DNA from: an uncultured beta proteobacterium
Lineage (GTDB): Bacteria; Pseudomonadota; Gammaproteobacteria; Burkholderiales; Burkholderiaceae_C
Assembly: GCA_903870955.1 (NCBI GenBank)
Contig: CAIQEX010000179.1
Span: 1-12,301 of the forward strand
Direction: 5' to 3'
DNA length: 12,301 bases
In this document: piece by piece, positions 1-7,459 of the stretch
How the letters are laid out: each line of letters starts with the position of its first letter
Numbering within the stretch: position 1 is the first letter of the stretch
The notes under the pieces: model-generated
Told to the model about the DNA's origin: nothing
The model's input: only the letters and a program-made list of their open reading frames with translations
The model's database searches: none
Position numbers and translations under genes: made by a program

Positions 1-1942
1 ACTGGATCAAATGCTGGTTGCGCTGTTGAACGCCAACCCGGACGCATTCACCAACAACAACTTGAACCGTCTGCGCGCGGGTGCCGTGCTTAACTTGCCT
101 AGTTCCGAAAAGGCAAAAGAGACTTCCACCAGTGAAGCCTCTCAAATAGTCGTTGCCCAAAGCAAGGACTTCAATGAGTTCAGGCGCAACCTGTCCGCTA
201 GCGCACCGAAAATCGAAGTCGGCGCTCCGGATCGCCAGAGCAAAGGCAAAGTCGAAACCAAGGTCAATGACAAGAATCCGACCAGCACCGCTGCCGATAA
301 GCTGACCCTGTCCAAGGGAGCCGCGCAGGCCAAGGCCAACGAAGAAAAACTGGCCAAAGAGCGCGCGGAGAAAGATGCTGCTGCGCGGGCGGCCGAGCTT
401 GCCAAAAATATCGCAGACCTGAACAAACTCAACGCCGCGAGCACGCCAAAAGCTGCACCGGCACCAGCACCGGCTGCTGCTGCATCGAAGCCTGCGGCGC
501 CGACTACACCCGCTGTCGAGGTTGCCAAGGTAGCTCCCGCTCCAGTAGCCTCGGCCCCTGCGCCCAAGGCACCGCCTGCCCCGGCCGCGACTGCCGCTTC
601 AACCCCGGCAAAACCGAATGCAGAGCCCACGGTCGCTGCAGCCGAAGAACCAGGCTTGGTAGATCAACTCATGGAAGATCCGGCGCTTCCCTTGGCCGGT
701 GGCGGTCTGATAGCGCTCCTCGGGGGCTTTTTCCTATACCGTCGCCAGCAAGCCAAAAAGCGCACGGCACATGTCGATAGTTCTTTCCTGGAAAGTCGAC
801 TGCAGCCAGATTCCTTCTTTGGTGCGAGTGGCGGTCAGCGCGTGGATACCGCACAGCGGGGTGCGGGTGCGCCGTCCTCTCTGGCCTATACCAATAGCCA
901 ACTCAACGCGGCTGATGACGTGGATCCGGTGGCTGAGGCAGATGTGTACTTGGCCTATGGCCGGGATATGCAAGCCGAGGAAATCCTCAAGGAAGCACTG
1001 CGCCACAATCCGGGCCGATTGGCAATTCACACCAAGCTCCTGGATATCTATGCCAAGCGCCGGGACGCGGCCAGTTTCCTCGCCACTGCCCAGACTGCAT
1101 TTCAACTGGTTGGCGTCGACAGCCCTGAATGGGCGAGTATTTGCGAACAAGGCCTTTCCATTGATCCGGAAAATCGGCTGTATCAACCGGGTGTTGCCAG
1201 CGCAAGCGGATTTGCCAGCATTGAGCCGCAGCCAGCGACCGACGCTTACGGCGACAGCACGGTACCCGTGTCAGCCCTGGCAGAAATGCCCCATCTGGGT
1301 ACCGATCTCGATCTTGACCTGGACTTTTCCGAAGATGAGGCGAATAGCGGATCAGCCGAACTCAGTGCTGCCGCGCCCAGCGACTCCAGCAACGAAGAAA
1401 CCGTCAAGATCGATGCACGCGATGAATTCGAGTCCAACGGACTGGACTTCGACATCTCGGCACCGGCCGAATTGGAGCCGATCCATTTGGAGCCAATCCA
1501 GGCCGCTTTGCCGGCCACGGAAGCACCGCAGGAATTGCCCGACCTGTCGCTGTCCATGGAAGGTTTGAATCTGGACATGTCGGATGAACCAACAACCGAG
1601 CATGCACCGGTTCAAGCTTTGCCTGAATTCGAATCCACAGGTCCCCATGCTTCTGAGCTGACAGAATTGGAAGCCTTTGAGCCGCCTAAGGCTAATGACG
1701 GCATGCTGGAATTCGATTTGGGCTCGCTGTCATTGGACCTTGACCCTGCCATTCAAGGTGCCGGAGACGATGATGCCGCTGCGATGGGTGACAATTCACT
1801 GGTCACCAAATTGGCCTTGGCAGAAGAGTTTGTCTCTATCGGCGACCACGACGGCGCCCGCGCGCTGATTGAGGAAGTCGTATTGGAAGCCACCGGTGAG
1901 CTACGTGAAAAAGCGCAACTTGCTCTGGCCAACTTGAGTTAG
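1..1942 (+). CDS. fimV: FimV-like pilus assembly/polar hub protein, 5' truncated by window
   Basis: This is the C-terminal part of FimV, an inner-membrane protein that binds peptidoglycan and organises polar type IV pilus and twitching machinery. The reading frame is open from the first bases (codons LDQ before the Met at 11), and the first ~30 residues (LDQMLVALLNANPDAF, then RAGAVLNLP) match the conserved FimV periplasmic segment, so the true start lies upstream. Counting from that Met: a charged/coiled-coil-like region (~100-140), a long Ala/Pro-rich linker (~145-215), one membrane segment (~224-243) followed by RRQQAKKR, a cytoplasmic TPR-like region (~300-390), an acidic stretch, and the small conserved FimV C-terminal domain (~596-643, with KLALAEEFVSIGDHDGAR). 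A short duplicated LEPI motif lies in the acidic part. The gene precedes truA, the usual order in Burkholderiales. Linker length varies between species, so length says little. Confidence 0.93.
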   Translation, partial: LDQMLVALLNANPDAFTNNNLNRLRAGAVLNLPSSEKAKETSTSEASQIVVAQSKDFNEFRRNLSASAPKIEVGAPDRQSKGKVETKVNDKNPTSTAADKLTLSKGAAQAKANEEKLAKERAEKDAAARAAELAKNIADLNKLNAASTPKAAPAPAPAAAASKPAAPTTPAVEVAKVAPAPVASAPAPKAPPAPAATAASTPAKPNAEPTVAAAEEPGLVDQLMEDPALPLAGGGLIALLGGFFLYRRQQAKKRTAHVDSSFLESRLQPDSFFGASGGQRVDTAQRGAGAPSSLAYTNSQLNAADDVDPVAEADVYLAYGRDMQAEEILKEALRHNPGRLAIHTKLLDIYAKRRDAASFLATAQTAFQLVGVDSPEWASICEQGLSIDPENRLYQPGVASASGFASIEPQPATDAYGDSTVPVSALAEMPHLGTDLDLDLDFSEDEANSGSAELSAAAPSDSSNEETVKIDARDEFESNGLDFDISAPAELEPIHLEPIQAALPATEAPQELPDLSLSMEGLNLDMSDEPTTEHAPVQALPEFESTGPHASELTELEAFEPPKANDGMLEFDLGSLSLDLDPAIQGAGDDDAAAMGDNSLVTKLALAEEFVSIGDHDGARALIEEVVLEATGELREKAQLALANLS

Positions 1943-1962
1943 GGTTTGGCAGCGATTTTTTT
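1925..1962 (+). terminator. weak candidate intrinsic terminator at the fimV end
   Basis: An imperfect stem spans the fimV stop codon: CTGGCCAA at 1925-1932 can pair with TTGGCAG at 1946-1952 (seven pairs, one bulged G, 13-nt loop). Seven T residues follow at 1956-1962. The stem is short and bulged and the T-run begins three bases after it, so this is only a possibility. If active it would partly separate fimV from truA. Confidence 0.25.
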
Positions 1963-1989
1963 GCGTTTCGTAGCCTTGGGTAGTTCATT

Positions 1990-2772
1990 TTGAGAGTGGT
2001 GTTAGGCGTTAGCTATAACGGCCAGAACTACCAAGGCTGGCAAAGCCAACTCTCAGGGCAGACCGTTCAGGACAAACTGGAAAAAGCGTTGGGCACCTTC
2101 ACAGCCCAGCGCGTTTCCACACTTTGTGCCGGACGCACCGATGCAGGCGTACACGCCCTGATGCAGGTGGTGCACTTTGATACCGATCGCGAACGGGACA
2201 GCTATTCCTGGGTGCGCGGCACCAATGCCAATTTGCCACGCGATATCGCGGTGCAGTGGGCGGTCCTGACAAGCAGCGACTTCCACTGTCGCGCCTGTGC
2301 CACCTCACGCCGTTACGCCTACGTGCTTTTAGAGTCACAAGTGCGCCCAAGTGTCGAAGCGGGGCGCGTGGGATGGACGTTTCGACCTTTGAACCTGGAT
2401 GCCATGCGCAAAGCCGCCGAGATTCTGCTTGGCGAACATGACTTCAGTTCTTTCCGAGCGTCACAATGCCAGGCGCTTAGCCCGATCAAAACCATTTTGG
2501 ATATCAGCCTGCACCAGCGCGGCGCCTATTGGCGAATCGAATTTGAAGCCAATGCTTTTTTACACCACATGATTCGCAACATCATGGGCTGTCTGGTGCA
2601 AATCGGTCAGGGCTCCAAACCGCCAGAGTGGATGGCCGAGGTGCTGGCAGCACGGGATCGCAAGGCGGCTGCCCCGACCTTTTCGCCCGATGGCCTCTAC
2701 TTTTTAGGACCTCGATACGATCCAAAATGGGGCATACCCGAACGCACACCTGCGTATGATGGCTTGCCATGA
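1990..2772 (+). CDS. truA: tRNA pseudouridine(38-40) synthase TruA
   Basis: TruA converts uridines 38-40 of the tRNA anticodon stem to pseudouridine. The 260-residue product is close to the E. coli length (270) and matches it throughout: an N-terminal YNGQNYQGWQ segment, the catalytic motif GRTDAGVH with the nucleophile at Asp51, NANLPRDIAVQW, ATSRRYAYV, LLGEHDFSSFRA, and the C-terminal ANAFLHHMIRNIMG block. The start is not ATG. An in-frame TAG at 1981-1983 limits the N-terminus; TTG at 1990 is the best choice because it puts the first beta strand (RVVLGVSYN) immediately after the start. GTG at 1996 or 1999 and ATT at 1987 are alternatives. No convincing Shine-Dalgarno sequence is seen. The stop overlaps the trpF start as ATGA, so translation is probably coupled. 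Confidence 0.95.
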   Translation: MRVVLGVSYNGQNYQGWQSQLSGQTVQDKLEKALGTFTAQRVSTLCAGRTDAGVHALMQVVHFDTDRERDSYSWVRGTNANLPRDIAVQWAVLTSSDFHCRACATSRRYAYVLLESQVRPSVEAGRVGWTFRPLNLDAMRKAAEILLGEHDFSSFRASQCQALSPIKTILDISLHQRGAYWRIEFEANAFLHHMIRNIMGCLVQIGQGSKPPEWMAEVLAARDRKAAAPTFSPDGLYFLGPRYDPKWGIPERTPAYDGLP

Positions 2773-3566
2773 ACATTGCCCCCACGCTTGCGACTGCGTC
2801 TGCTGCGCTGCCCCCCGAGGGGGCGCAATCCGCCTTGGGGCGGCCCGGCGGCGGATCATTTACCTACGTTCGTACGCGCATCAAGATTTGCGGCATTACC
2901 CGTGAACAGGATCTGGATGCGGCAGTAGCGGCAGGAGCCGATGCGGTCGGTTTTGTGCTCTACCCAAAAAGTCCACGCTACGTTACAGCAGAACGCGCCG
3001 CCGAATTAGCCCGACGTCTGCCACCTTTTGTTACGCCGGTACTGCTGTTTGTGAACGCAAGCCCCGCCGACATCCTGGCCTCGACCCGGCTGATTCCGGG
3101 CGCCACGCTGCAATTCCATGGCGACGAAAGCCCGGAGGCATGTGATGCCGCAGCGCTGGTAGCGAACTGCCCTTATCTGCGAGCGGCACGAATTCCCCTG
3201 GGTGATGGTGCGGCGCAGTTTGACCTCGTAAAATACGCGCACAACTTTTCAAACGCCCGTGCCATTCTGTTGGACGCACATGTCGACGGTTATGGCGGGG
3301 GCGGCAAGGTATTCAATTGGTCACTGCTTCCTCCAAGCGTCAACGCTCAGCTCGTCTTGAGTGGTGGACTCGACTCTGCAAACGTGGGCGATGGCATCGC
3401 TCAGGTTCGGCCGCGCTGCATTAGCCTGGCCGTGGATATCAGTTCGGGCGTCGAAGCCACAGACGCCCAGGGTCAGCCCTTGAGGGGCATTAAAGACCCG
3501 GAAAAAATCAACCAGTTTGTCGCCGCCGTGCGCGCAGCCGACCAACGCCTTGCAGGAACAATTTAA
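2769..3566 (+). CDS. trpF: phosphoribosylanthranilate isomerase with repeat-encoded N-terminal extension
   Basis: TrpF isomerises N-(5'-phosphoribosyl)anthranilate to the CdRP intermediate of tryptophan synthesis. The TIM-barrel core begins near residue 36 (RTRIKICGIT) and holds the catalytic Cys41 and the general-acid Asp169 (in LLDAHVDGYGGGGKVFNW), plus AVGFVLYPKSPRYV and VLSGGLDSANV, so the core is complete. The first ~33 residues are not family-like: they are Ala/Pro/Gly-rich and are encoded by the GC-rich palindromic repeat at 2778-2856. The only ATG in frame before the core is at 2769, overlapping the truA stop (ATGA). TTG at 2835, inside the repeat, is an alternative start that would shorten the extension to about a dozen residues. 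trpB begins right after the stop. The core identification is secure; the start is less so. Confidence 0.95.
   Translation: MNIAPTLATASAALPPEGAQSALGRPGGGSFTYVRTRIKICGITREQDLDAAVAAGADAVGFVLYPKSPRYVTAERAAELARRLPPFVTPVLLFVNASPADILASTRLIPGATLQFHGDESPEACDAAALVANCPYLRAARIPLGDGAAQFDLVKYAHNFSNARAILLDAHVDGYGGGGKVFNWSLLPPSVNAQLVLSGGLDSANVGDGIAQVRPRCISLAVDISSGVEATDAQGQPLRGIKDPEKINQFVAAVRAADQRLAGTI
2778..2856 (+). repeat. GC-rich two-domain palindromic repeat, copy 1 (inside the trpF 5' end)
   Basis: This 79-bp element starts with GCCCCCACG and ends with GGCGGAT. Its left half contains a perfect six-base-pair hairpin, GCCCCC (2810-2815), loop CGA, GGGGGC (2819-2824). Its right half (2828-2856) is a 29-nt palindrome with seven-bp arms ATCCGCC/GGCGGAT around the 15-nt centre TTGGGGCGGCCCGGC, which can itself form GGG/CCC around CGG. 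The same architecture recurs at 6645-6724, with an identical centre and a compensatory stem change. The element is translated in frame as part of trpF. It resembles GC-rich intergenic palindromes I recall from Comamonadaceae chromosomes; I know no established name for it. Confidence 0.88.
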
Positions 3567-4874
3567 ATGTACGAATACGCCCAACCCGACCCCAGCGGTC
3601 ACTTCGGAAAATACGGCGGCAGCTTTGTCTCTGAGACACTGACGCACGCCATCAACGAGCTCAAAGACGCGTACGCCAAGTACCAGCACGATCCCGCATT
3701 TATCGCCGAGTTCAAGTCTGAACTGGCGCATTTTGTGGGTCGCCCCTCCCCCATTTACCACGCCGCACGTATGAGCCGCGAAATGGGCGGAGCACAAATC
3801 TTTTTGAAGCGCGAGGACTTGAACCACACCGGCGCCCACAAGATCAACAACACCATTGGCCAAGCCATGCTTGCAAAACGCATGGGCAAACCGCGCGTGA
3901 TCGCCGAAACCGGCGCCGGACAGCATGGCGTGGCAACCGCCACGATCTGCGCCCGCTATGGCCTGGAGTGCGTGGTCTACATGGGCAGCGAAGACGTCAA
4001 GCGCCAAAGCCCCAACGTGTATCGCATGAAACTACTGGGCGCGACCGTGGTGCCCGTGGAATCAGGTAGCAAAACCCTGAAGGATGCGCTCAACGAAGCC
4101 ATGCGCGACTGGGTCGCCAACGTCGACAACACCTTCTACATCATCGGCACCGTGGCCGGCCCGCACCCCTACCCCATGATGGTGCGTGACTTCCAGAGCG
4201 TCATAGGCGAAGAGTGCCTGGTGCAGATGCCTGAGATGTTGGCCGCCGCCGGATGCAAGACAGCCCAACCCGATGCGGTGATTGCCTGCGTCGGTGGTGG
4301 CTCCAATGCCATGGGCATCTTCTACCCCTATATCAAGGCAGAGGGCACGCGCCTGATCGGCGTGGAAGCCGCGGGTGAAGGCATGGACAGTGGTAAGCAC
4401 TCTGCCAGCATTCAGCGTGGCAGCCCCGGCGTGCTGCACGGCAACCGTACCTATGTGCTGCAGGACGACAACGGGCAGGTCACCGAGACCCATAGCATTA
4501 GCGCCGGCCTGGACTATCCCGGTGTCGGCCCTGAGCATGCGTTTCTGAACGACATCGGCCGTGCCGAATATGTGGGCATTACCGACACCGAGGCGCTGGA
4601 AGCGTTCCACTACCTGTGCCGTACCGAAGGCATCATTCCAGCGTTGGAATCCAGCCATGCAGTGGCCTATGCCATGAAACTTGCCAAAACCATGCGCGCT
4701 GACCAAAGCATTCTGGTCAACCTGTCCGGACGTGGCGACAAGGACATCGGCACCGTGGCCGATCTGAGCCATGGCGAATTTTTCTGCCGTCCGAGTTGCC
4801 AAGGCCAATCGGTGAAAGGCGGCGTCGTGGTTGAGCAGCCGGTCAAGTTGGTCAAGAACGGAGTGGCAGCATGA
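3567..4874 (+). CDS. trpB: tryptophan synthase beta subunit
   Basis: TrpB is the PLP enzyme that condenses indole, delivered through a tunnel from TrpA, with L-serine to give tryptophan. Visible landmarks are the N-terminal [15 protein letters not shown], the PLP Schiff-base lysine Lys92 in HTGAHKINN, the catalytic Glu114 in AETGAGQHG, the phosphate-binding GGGSNA loop (243-248), and the C-terminal SGRGDKD. At 435 residues it is longer than the E. coli protein (397), mainly through a ~30-residue tail after GEFFCRPS. The start follows the trpF stop with no gap, and AGGA at 3554-3557 lies nine bases upstream as a plausible ribosome-binding site. The stop overlaps trpA as ATGA, which fits stoichiometric synthesis of the alpha2beta2 complex. 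Long antisense frames here are a codon-bias effect. Confidence 0.98.
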   Translation: MYEYAQPDPSGHFGKYGGSFVSETLTHAINELKDAYAKYQHDPAFIAEFKSELAHFVGRPSPIYHAARMSREMGGAQIFLKREDLNHTGAHKINNTIGQAMLAKRMGKPRVIAETGAGQHGVATATICARYGLECVVYMGSEDVKRQSPNVYRMKLLGATVVPVESGSKTLKDALNEAMRDWVANVDNTFYIIGTVAGPHPYPMMVRDFQSVIGEECLVQMPEMLAAAGCKTAQPDAVIACVGGGSNAMGIFYPYIKAEGTRLIGVEAAGEGMDSGKHSASIQRGSPGVLHGNRTYVLQDDNGQVTETHSISAGLDYPGVGPEHAFLNDIGRAEYVGITDTEALEAFHYLCRTEGIIPALESSHAVAYAMKLAKTMRADQSILVNLSGRGDKDIGTVADLSHGEFFCRPSCQGQSVKGGVVVEQPVKLVKNGVAA

Positions 4875-5704
4875 GCCGCATCGATGCAACCCTGGCTGCG
4901 CTGAAGGCCCAAGGCCGCAAAGCGCTGATCCCCTTCGTCACGGCCGGCTATCCCTATGCCGATATCACTCCCGAGCTGATGCACGCCATGGTGGCGGGCG
5001 GCGCGGACGTCATCGAGTTGGGAGTTCCTTTTTCCGACCCGAGTGCCGATGGCCCGGTGATCCAGAAAGCCGGAGACAAAGCCCTGGCTTTTGGCATTGG
5101 CCTCACGCAAGTGCTGGCCATGGTCAGTGAGTTCCGCAAGACCAACACCAGCACACCGGTGGTTTTAATGGGTTACGCCAACCCGGTGGAACGCTATGAC
5201 CAAAAGCATGCTGCCAGTTTTGCCGCCGGTGCGCCCGGTGGCCCTTTTGTGCGCGATGCAGCGGCGGCCGGCGTCGATGGCGTGCTCATCGTGGACTACC
5301 CGCCGGAAGAGTGCGAAGCCTTCGCTGCCGACTTGCGCGCGCACCAGATGGACCTGATCTTCCTGCTAGCCCCCACCAGCACCGATACGCGCATGGCGCA
5401 AGTGGCGCGGGTAGCCAGCGGCTACGTGTACTACGTGTCGCTCAAGGGCGTGACCGGTTCGGGTGCGTTGGACACCGATGCCGTGGAAGCCATGCTGCCC
5501 CGCATTCGTTCGCACATCAGCGTGCCGGTCGGTGTGGGTTTTGGTATCCGCGATGCGGCCACGGCCCGCACCATCTCGCGTGTGGCCGATGCCGTGGTGA
5601 TTGGCAGCCGCATTATTCAGTTGCTGGAAGACAAACCGCGTGATCAGGTGGCAACCACCGCACAGACCTTTCTGGCGGAAATCCGCCAGGCCATGGACGC
5701 ATAA
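4871..5704 (+). CDS. trpA: tryptophan synthase alpha subunit
   Basis: TrpA cleaves indole-3-glycerol phosphate to indole and glyceraldehyde 3-phosphate, passing indole to TrpB. The 277-residue TIM barrel carries the catalytic pair Glu49 (in [12 protein letters not shown]) and Asp60 (in SADGPVIQ), the same numbering as in E. coli, plus [11 protein letters not shown], the [13 protein letters not shown] segment, [19 protein letters not shown] and the phosphate-site [11 protein letters not shown]. The start ATG overlaps the trpB stop by four bases. GGAG at 4860-4863 is well placed (seven bases before the ATG), so reinitiation and direct initiation are both possible. No attenuator or Trp-codon leader is seen before the trp genes in this window. 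Confidence 0.98.
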   Translation: MSRIDATLAALKAQGRKALIPFVTAGYPYADITPELMHAMVAGGADVIELGVPFSDPSADGPVIQKAGDKALAFGIGLTQVLAMVSEFRKTNTSTPVVLMGYANPVERYDQKHAASFAAGAPGGPFVRDAAAAGVDGVLIVDYPPEECEAFAADLRAHQMDLIFLLAPTSTDTRMAQVARVASGYVYYVSLKGVTGSGALDTDAVEAMLPRIRSHISVPVGVGFGIRDAATARTISRVADAVVIGSRIIQLLEDKPRDQVATTAQTFLAEIRQAMDA

Positions 5705-5766
5705 TTGCGCCTATTCACCCACCTTTCCGCCGATAAAGCGTTGAAACCTGTCCCGGAGAAAATCAC

Positions 5767-6639
5767 ATGAGCTGGCTTGAAAAACTGTTGCCCCCAAAGA
5801 TTCAGCACACCGACCCGACCGAACGCCGTACGGTGCCCGAGGGGTTGTGGATCAAATGCCCCAGCTGCGACGCCGTGCTCTATAAGACCGATCTGGAACA
5901 GAACCAGAACGTCTGCCCAGGTTGCAGCCACCACCACCGGATTGGTGCCCGTGCCCGTTTGAACGTGTTTCTGGACAATGAAGGCCGCTTTGAAATTGGA
6001 CAGGAAGTGTTACCCGTAGACGCACTCAAGTTCAAGGACAGTCGCAAGTACACCGAACGCCTGAAAGAAGCGCTGGAAAATACCGGCGAGACCGATGCCC
6101 TGGTGGTCATCGGCGGTGCCGTACAAGGCATCAGTGTCGTGGCAGCCTGCTTCGAGTTCGAATTCATGGGCGGCAGCATGGGCTCGGTGGTGGGTGAGCG
6201 CTTTGTGCGCGGCGTCGAGACCGCGGTCGAACAGAAAGTGCCGTTCATCTGCTTCACGGCCACCGGTGGCGCGCGCATGCAGGAAGGCTTGCTCAGTCTG
6301 ATGCAAATGGCCAAAACCAATGCCGCATTGACCCGCCTGGCAAAAAAGGGGTTGCCTTACATCAGCGTGTTGACCGATCCGACCATGGGTGGTGTTAGCG
6401 CTGGCTTTGCCTTCCTGGGGGATGTGGTGATTGCCGAGCCCAAGGCCCTGATCGGCTTTGCCGGCCCACGCGTGATTGAGTCGACCGTGCGTGTGACCTT
6501 ACCGGAAGGCTTTCAGCGCGCTGAATTCCTGCAGACCAAGGGAGCCATCGACTTCATCTGTGACCGCCGGGAGTTGCGCAAGACTATTGCCGAGACCTTG
6601 GCAATGCTGCAAAGGCAGCCTGCCGACGCCGTAATATAA
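5767..6639 (+). CDS. accD: acetyl-CoA carboxylase carboxyltransferase subunit beta
   Basis: AccD is the beta half of the carboxyltransferase that moves the carboxyl group from biotin-BCCP to acetyl-CoA, the first committed step of fatty acid synthesis. The 290-residue protein has the N-terminal four-cysteine zinc ribbon (Cys31, Cys34, Cys50, Cys53) and the crotonase-like carboxyltransferase core with [38 protein letters not shown] and [15 protein letters not shown] at 5755-5758 lies eight bases before the ATG, a good site, and the 62-bp gap after trpA suggests accD may be read both from the trp run and separately. trp-accD linkage is usual in betaproteobacteria. folC, the common next gene, is absent; a repeat block and the convergent yggT follow instead. 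Confidence 0.97.
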   Translation: MSWLEKLLPPKIQHTDPTERRTVPEGLWIKCPSCDAVLYKTDLEQNQNVCPGCSHHHRIGARARLNVFLDNEGRFEIGQEVLPVDALKFKDSRKYTERLKEALENTGETDALVVIGGAVQGISVVAACFEFEFMGGSMGSVVGERFVRGVETAVEQKVPFICFTATGGARMQEGLLSLMQMAKTNAALTRLAKKGLPYISVLTDPTMGGVSAGFAFLGDVVIAEPKALIGFAGPRVIESTVRVTLPEGFQRAEFLQTKGAIDFICDRRELRKTIAETLAMLQRQPADAVI

Positions 6640-6644
6640 ATAAG

Positions 6645-6724
6645 AGCCCCCACGTTCACCCACTTCGTGTGGTTCTCTGCCCCCTCAAGGGGCTCATCCG
6701 GCTTGGGGCGGCCCGGCGCCGGAT
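6645..6724 (+). repeat. GC-rich two-domain palindromic repeat, copy 2 (accD/yggT spacer)
   Basis: This is the second full copy of the element found in trpF, in the same orientation. It starts AGCCCCCACG five bases after the accD stop. The left half ends in a C-run/G-run hairpin (GCCCC around 6679-6683 with GGGGC at 6689-6693), and the left unit as a whole has terminal inverted repeats AGCCCC/GGGGCT. The right half, 6696-6724, is a 29-nt palindrome with arms ATCCGGC/GCCGGAT and the same 15-nt centre as copy 1. The middle of the left half also differs from copy 1 and can form a small CCAC/GTGG hairpin. Confidence 0.88.
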
Positions 6725-6729
6725 TCAAC

Positions 6730-6779
6730 AGCCCCCACGTTCACCCACTTCGTGTGGTTCTCTGCCACCTCAAGGGGCT
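6730..6779 (+). repeat. half copy of the repeat: tandem duplicate of the left 50 bp
   Basis: These 50 bp match 6645-6694 at 49 of 50 positions (C at 6682, A at 6767), with an 85-bp period. The unit keeps the AGCCCC...GGGGCT terminal inverted repeats but lacks the 29-nt right palindrome. Five bases separate it from copy 2. Its last two bases form part of the yggT stop codon (TAG on the minus strand, 6778-6780). The near identity suggests a recent duplication. Confidence 0.9.
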
Positions 6780-7347
6780 AGAGCGCCATACCCAACACGC
6801 TGGCCTGCATCGTACCTAGCACGATAGCGGCGATCTGCAGCAATACGAGCAAGGCCAGCGGAGACAGGTCCACGCCGCCCACCAGCGGCACGATTTTGCG
6901 TATGGGCATCAGGACTGGTGCTACCAAACGCTCCAGCAAGTCCGAGAGTTGTGACTGGGTCTGCACCCAGGACAAGACGGCATAAACGATCACCAGCCCT
7001 GTCAGCGCAGAAATCGTCATACGGGCAATACCGAAAAGTGCCAGCACTGGCACGCTGATCCAGCCCACACCGCCACCAACCATTAGCCACTGCAGGCCAA
7101 ACAACACCATTTGCGTCAGATAGGCTGCCACAAGGCTGGCCGTATCCCAACGCCCCACGGCGGGCAGTACGCGGCGCAACGGCAAGACCAGCCAGTCGGT
7201 CAGCGCGAACATAAAGGGACCCATGGGGTTGCCGGAGCGTGCCGACATCGGGATACGCTGGTGCTGCATGTACAAACGCAACAAGCAGACCCCGGTAAAC
7301 AGACCAGCAGCCACTTCCAGCAGGAGAGATACGATTTGGTAGAGCAT
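6778..7347 (-). CDS. yggT: YggT family integral membrane protein
   Basis: This is a small inner-membrane protein of the YggT family, whose precise role is unclear; family members have been linked to osmotic tolerance and, in cyanobacteria and plastids, to membrane-complex assembly or division. The 189-residue product has two YGGT repeats, each a hydrophobic helix leading into a conserved amphipathic motif: TDWLVLPLRRVLP (~50-62) and LVAPVLMPIRKIVPLVGGVDLSPL (~141-164). Hydrophobic segments lie at roughly 1-27, 70-92, 96-128 and 160-182. It is transcribed away from lysS and converges on accD. No strong ribosome-binding site is seen before the ATG at 7347. The stop codon sits on the edge of a repeat copy. 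In many bacteria yggT lies beside proC; here it does not. Confidence 0.92.
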   Translation of the reverse strand: MLYQIVSLLLEVAAGLFTGVCLLRLYMQHQRIPMSARSGNPMGPFMFALTDWLVLPLRRVLPAVGRWDTASLVAAYLTQMVLFGLQWLMVGGGVGWISVPVLALFGIARMTISALTGLVIVYAVLSWVQTQSQLSDLLERLVAPVLMPIRKIVPLVGGVDLSPLALLVLLQIAAIVLGTMQASVLGMAL

Positions 7348-7459
7348 GTTGGTGATGGATTTAAAGCAGTCAGAATCATAGCCCGAGTCCTGCGAATGGC
7401 CAGCCTCTTAGAATGGAGGGTTACGCCCCTGTTTAGACTCTATCCATTACAAGCCCTTC
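7348..7459. promoter_or_regulatory. divergent yggT/lysS intergenic region
   Basis: These 112 bp separate the divergent starts of yggT and lysS, so promoters for both should lie here or just inside the genes. A TAGAAT hexamer at 7409-7414 (five of six bases of the -10 consensus, lysS direction) is the best single match, but no clear -35 sits 16-18 bp upstream. GGAGGG at 7415-7420 is too far from the lysS ATG to be its ribosome-binding site. The promoter role is inferred from gene layout, not from strong motifs. Confidence 0.35.

Noticed and set aside
1489..1500. Short direct repeat in fimV (LEPI twice)
   Set aside because: A minor duplication in a fast-evolving acidic region of FimV; not a distinct element.
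771..1568. 265-aa plus-strand frame inside fimV
   Set aside because: Overlaps the conserved FimV frame; it is Trp/Arg/Pro-rich and has no family features, as expected for an out-of-frame reading of a GC-rich gene.
3321..4889. Long minus-strand open frames opposite trpF/trpB (228 and 275 aa)
   Set aside because: They lie antisense to clearly conserved trp genes, show no recognisable domains and are explained by GC-rich third positions of the sense codons.
5705..5766. Separate accD promoter in the trpA-accD gap
   Set aside because: TTGCGC and GATAAA occur but are 21 bp apart with poor matches; not enough to annotate.
6645..6779. The tandem repeat as a CRISPR array
   Set aside because: Only one and a half palindromic units with a five-base gap; no regular spacers and no cas genes.
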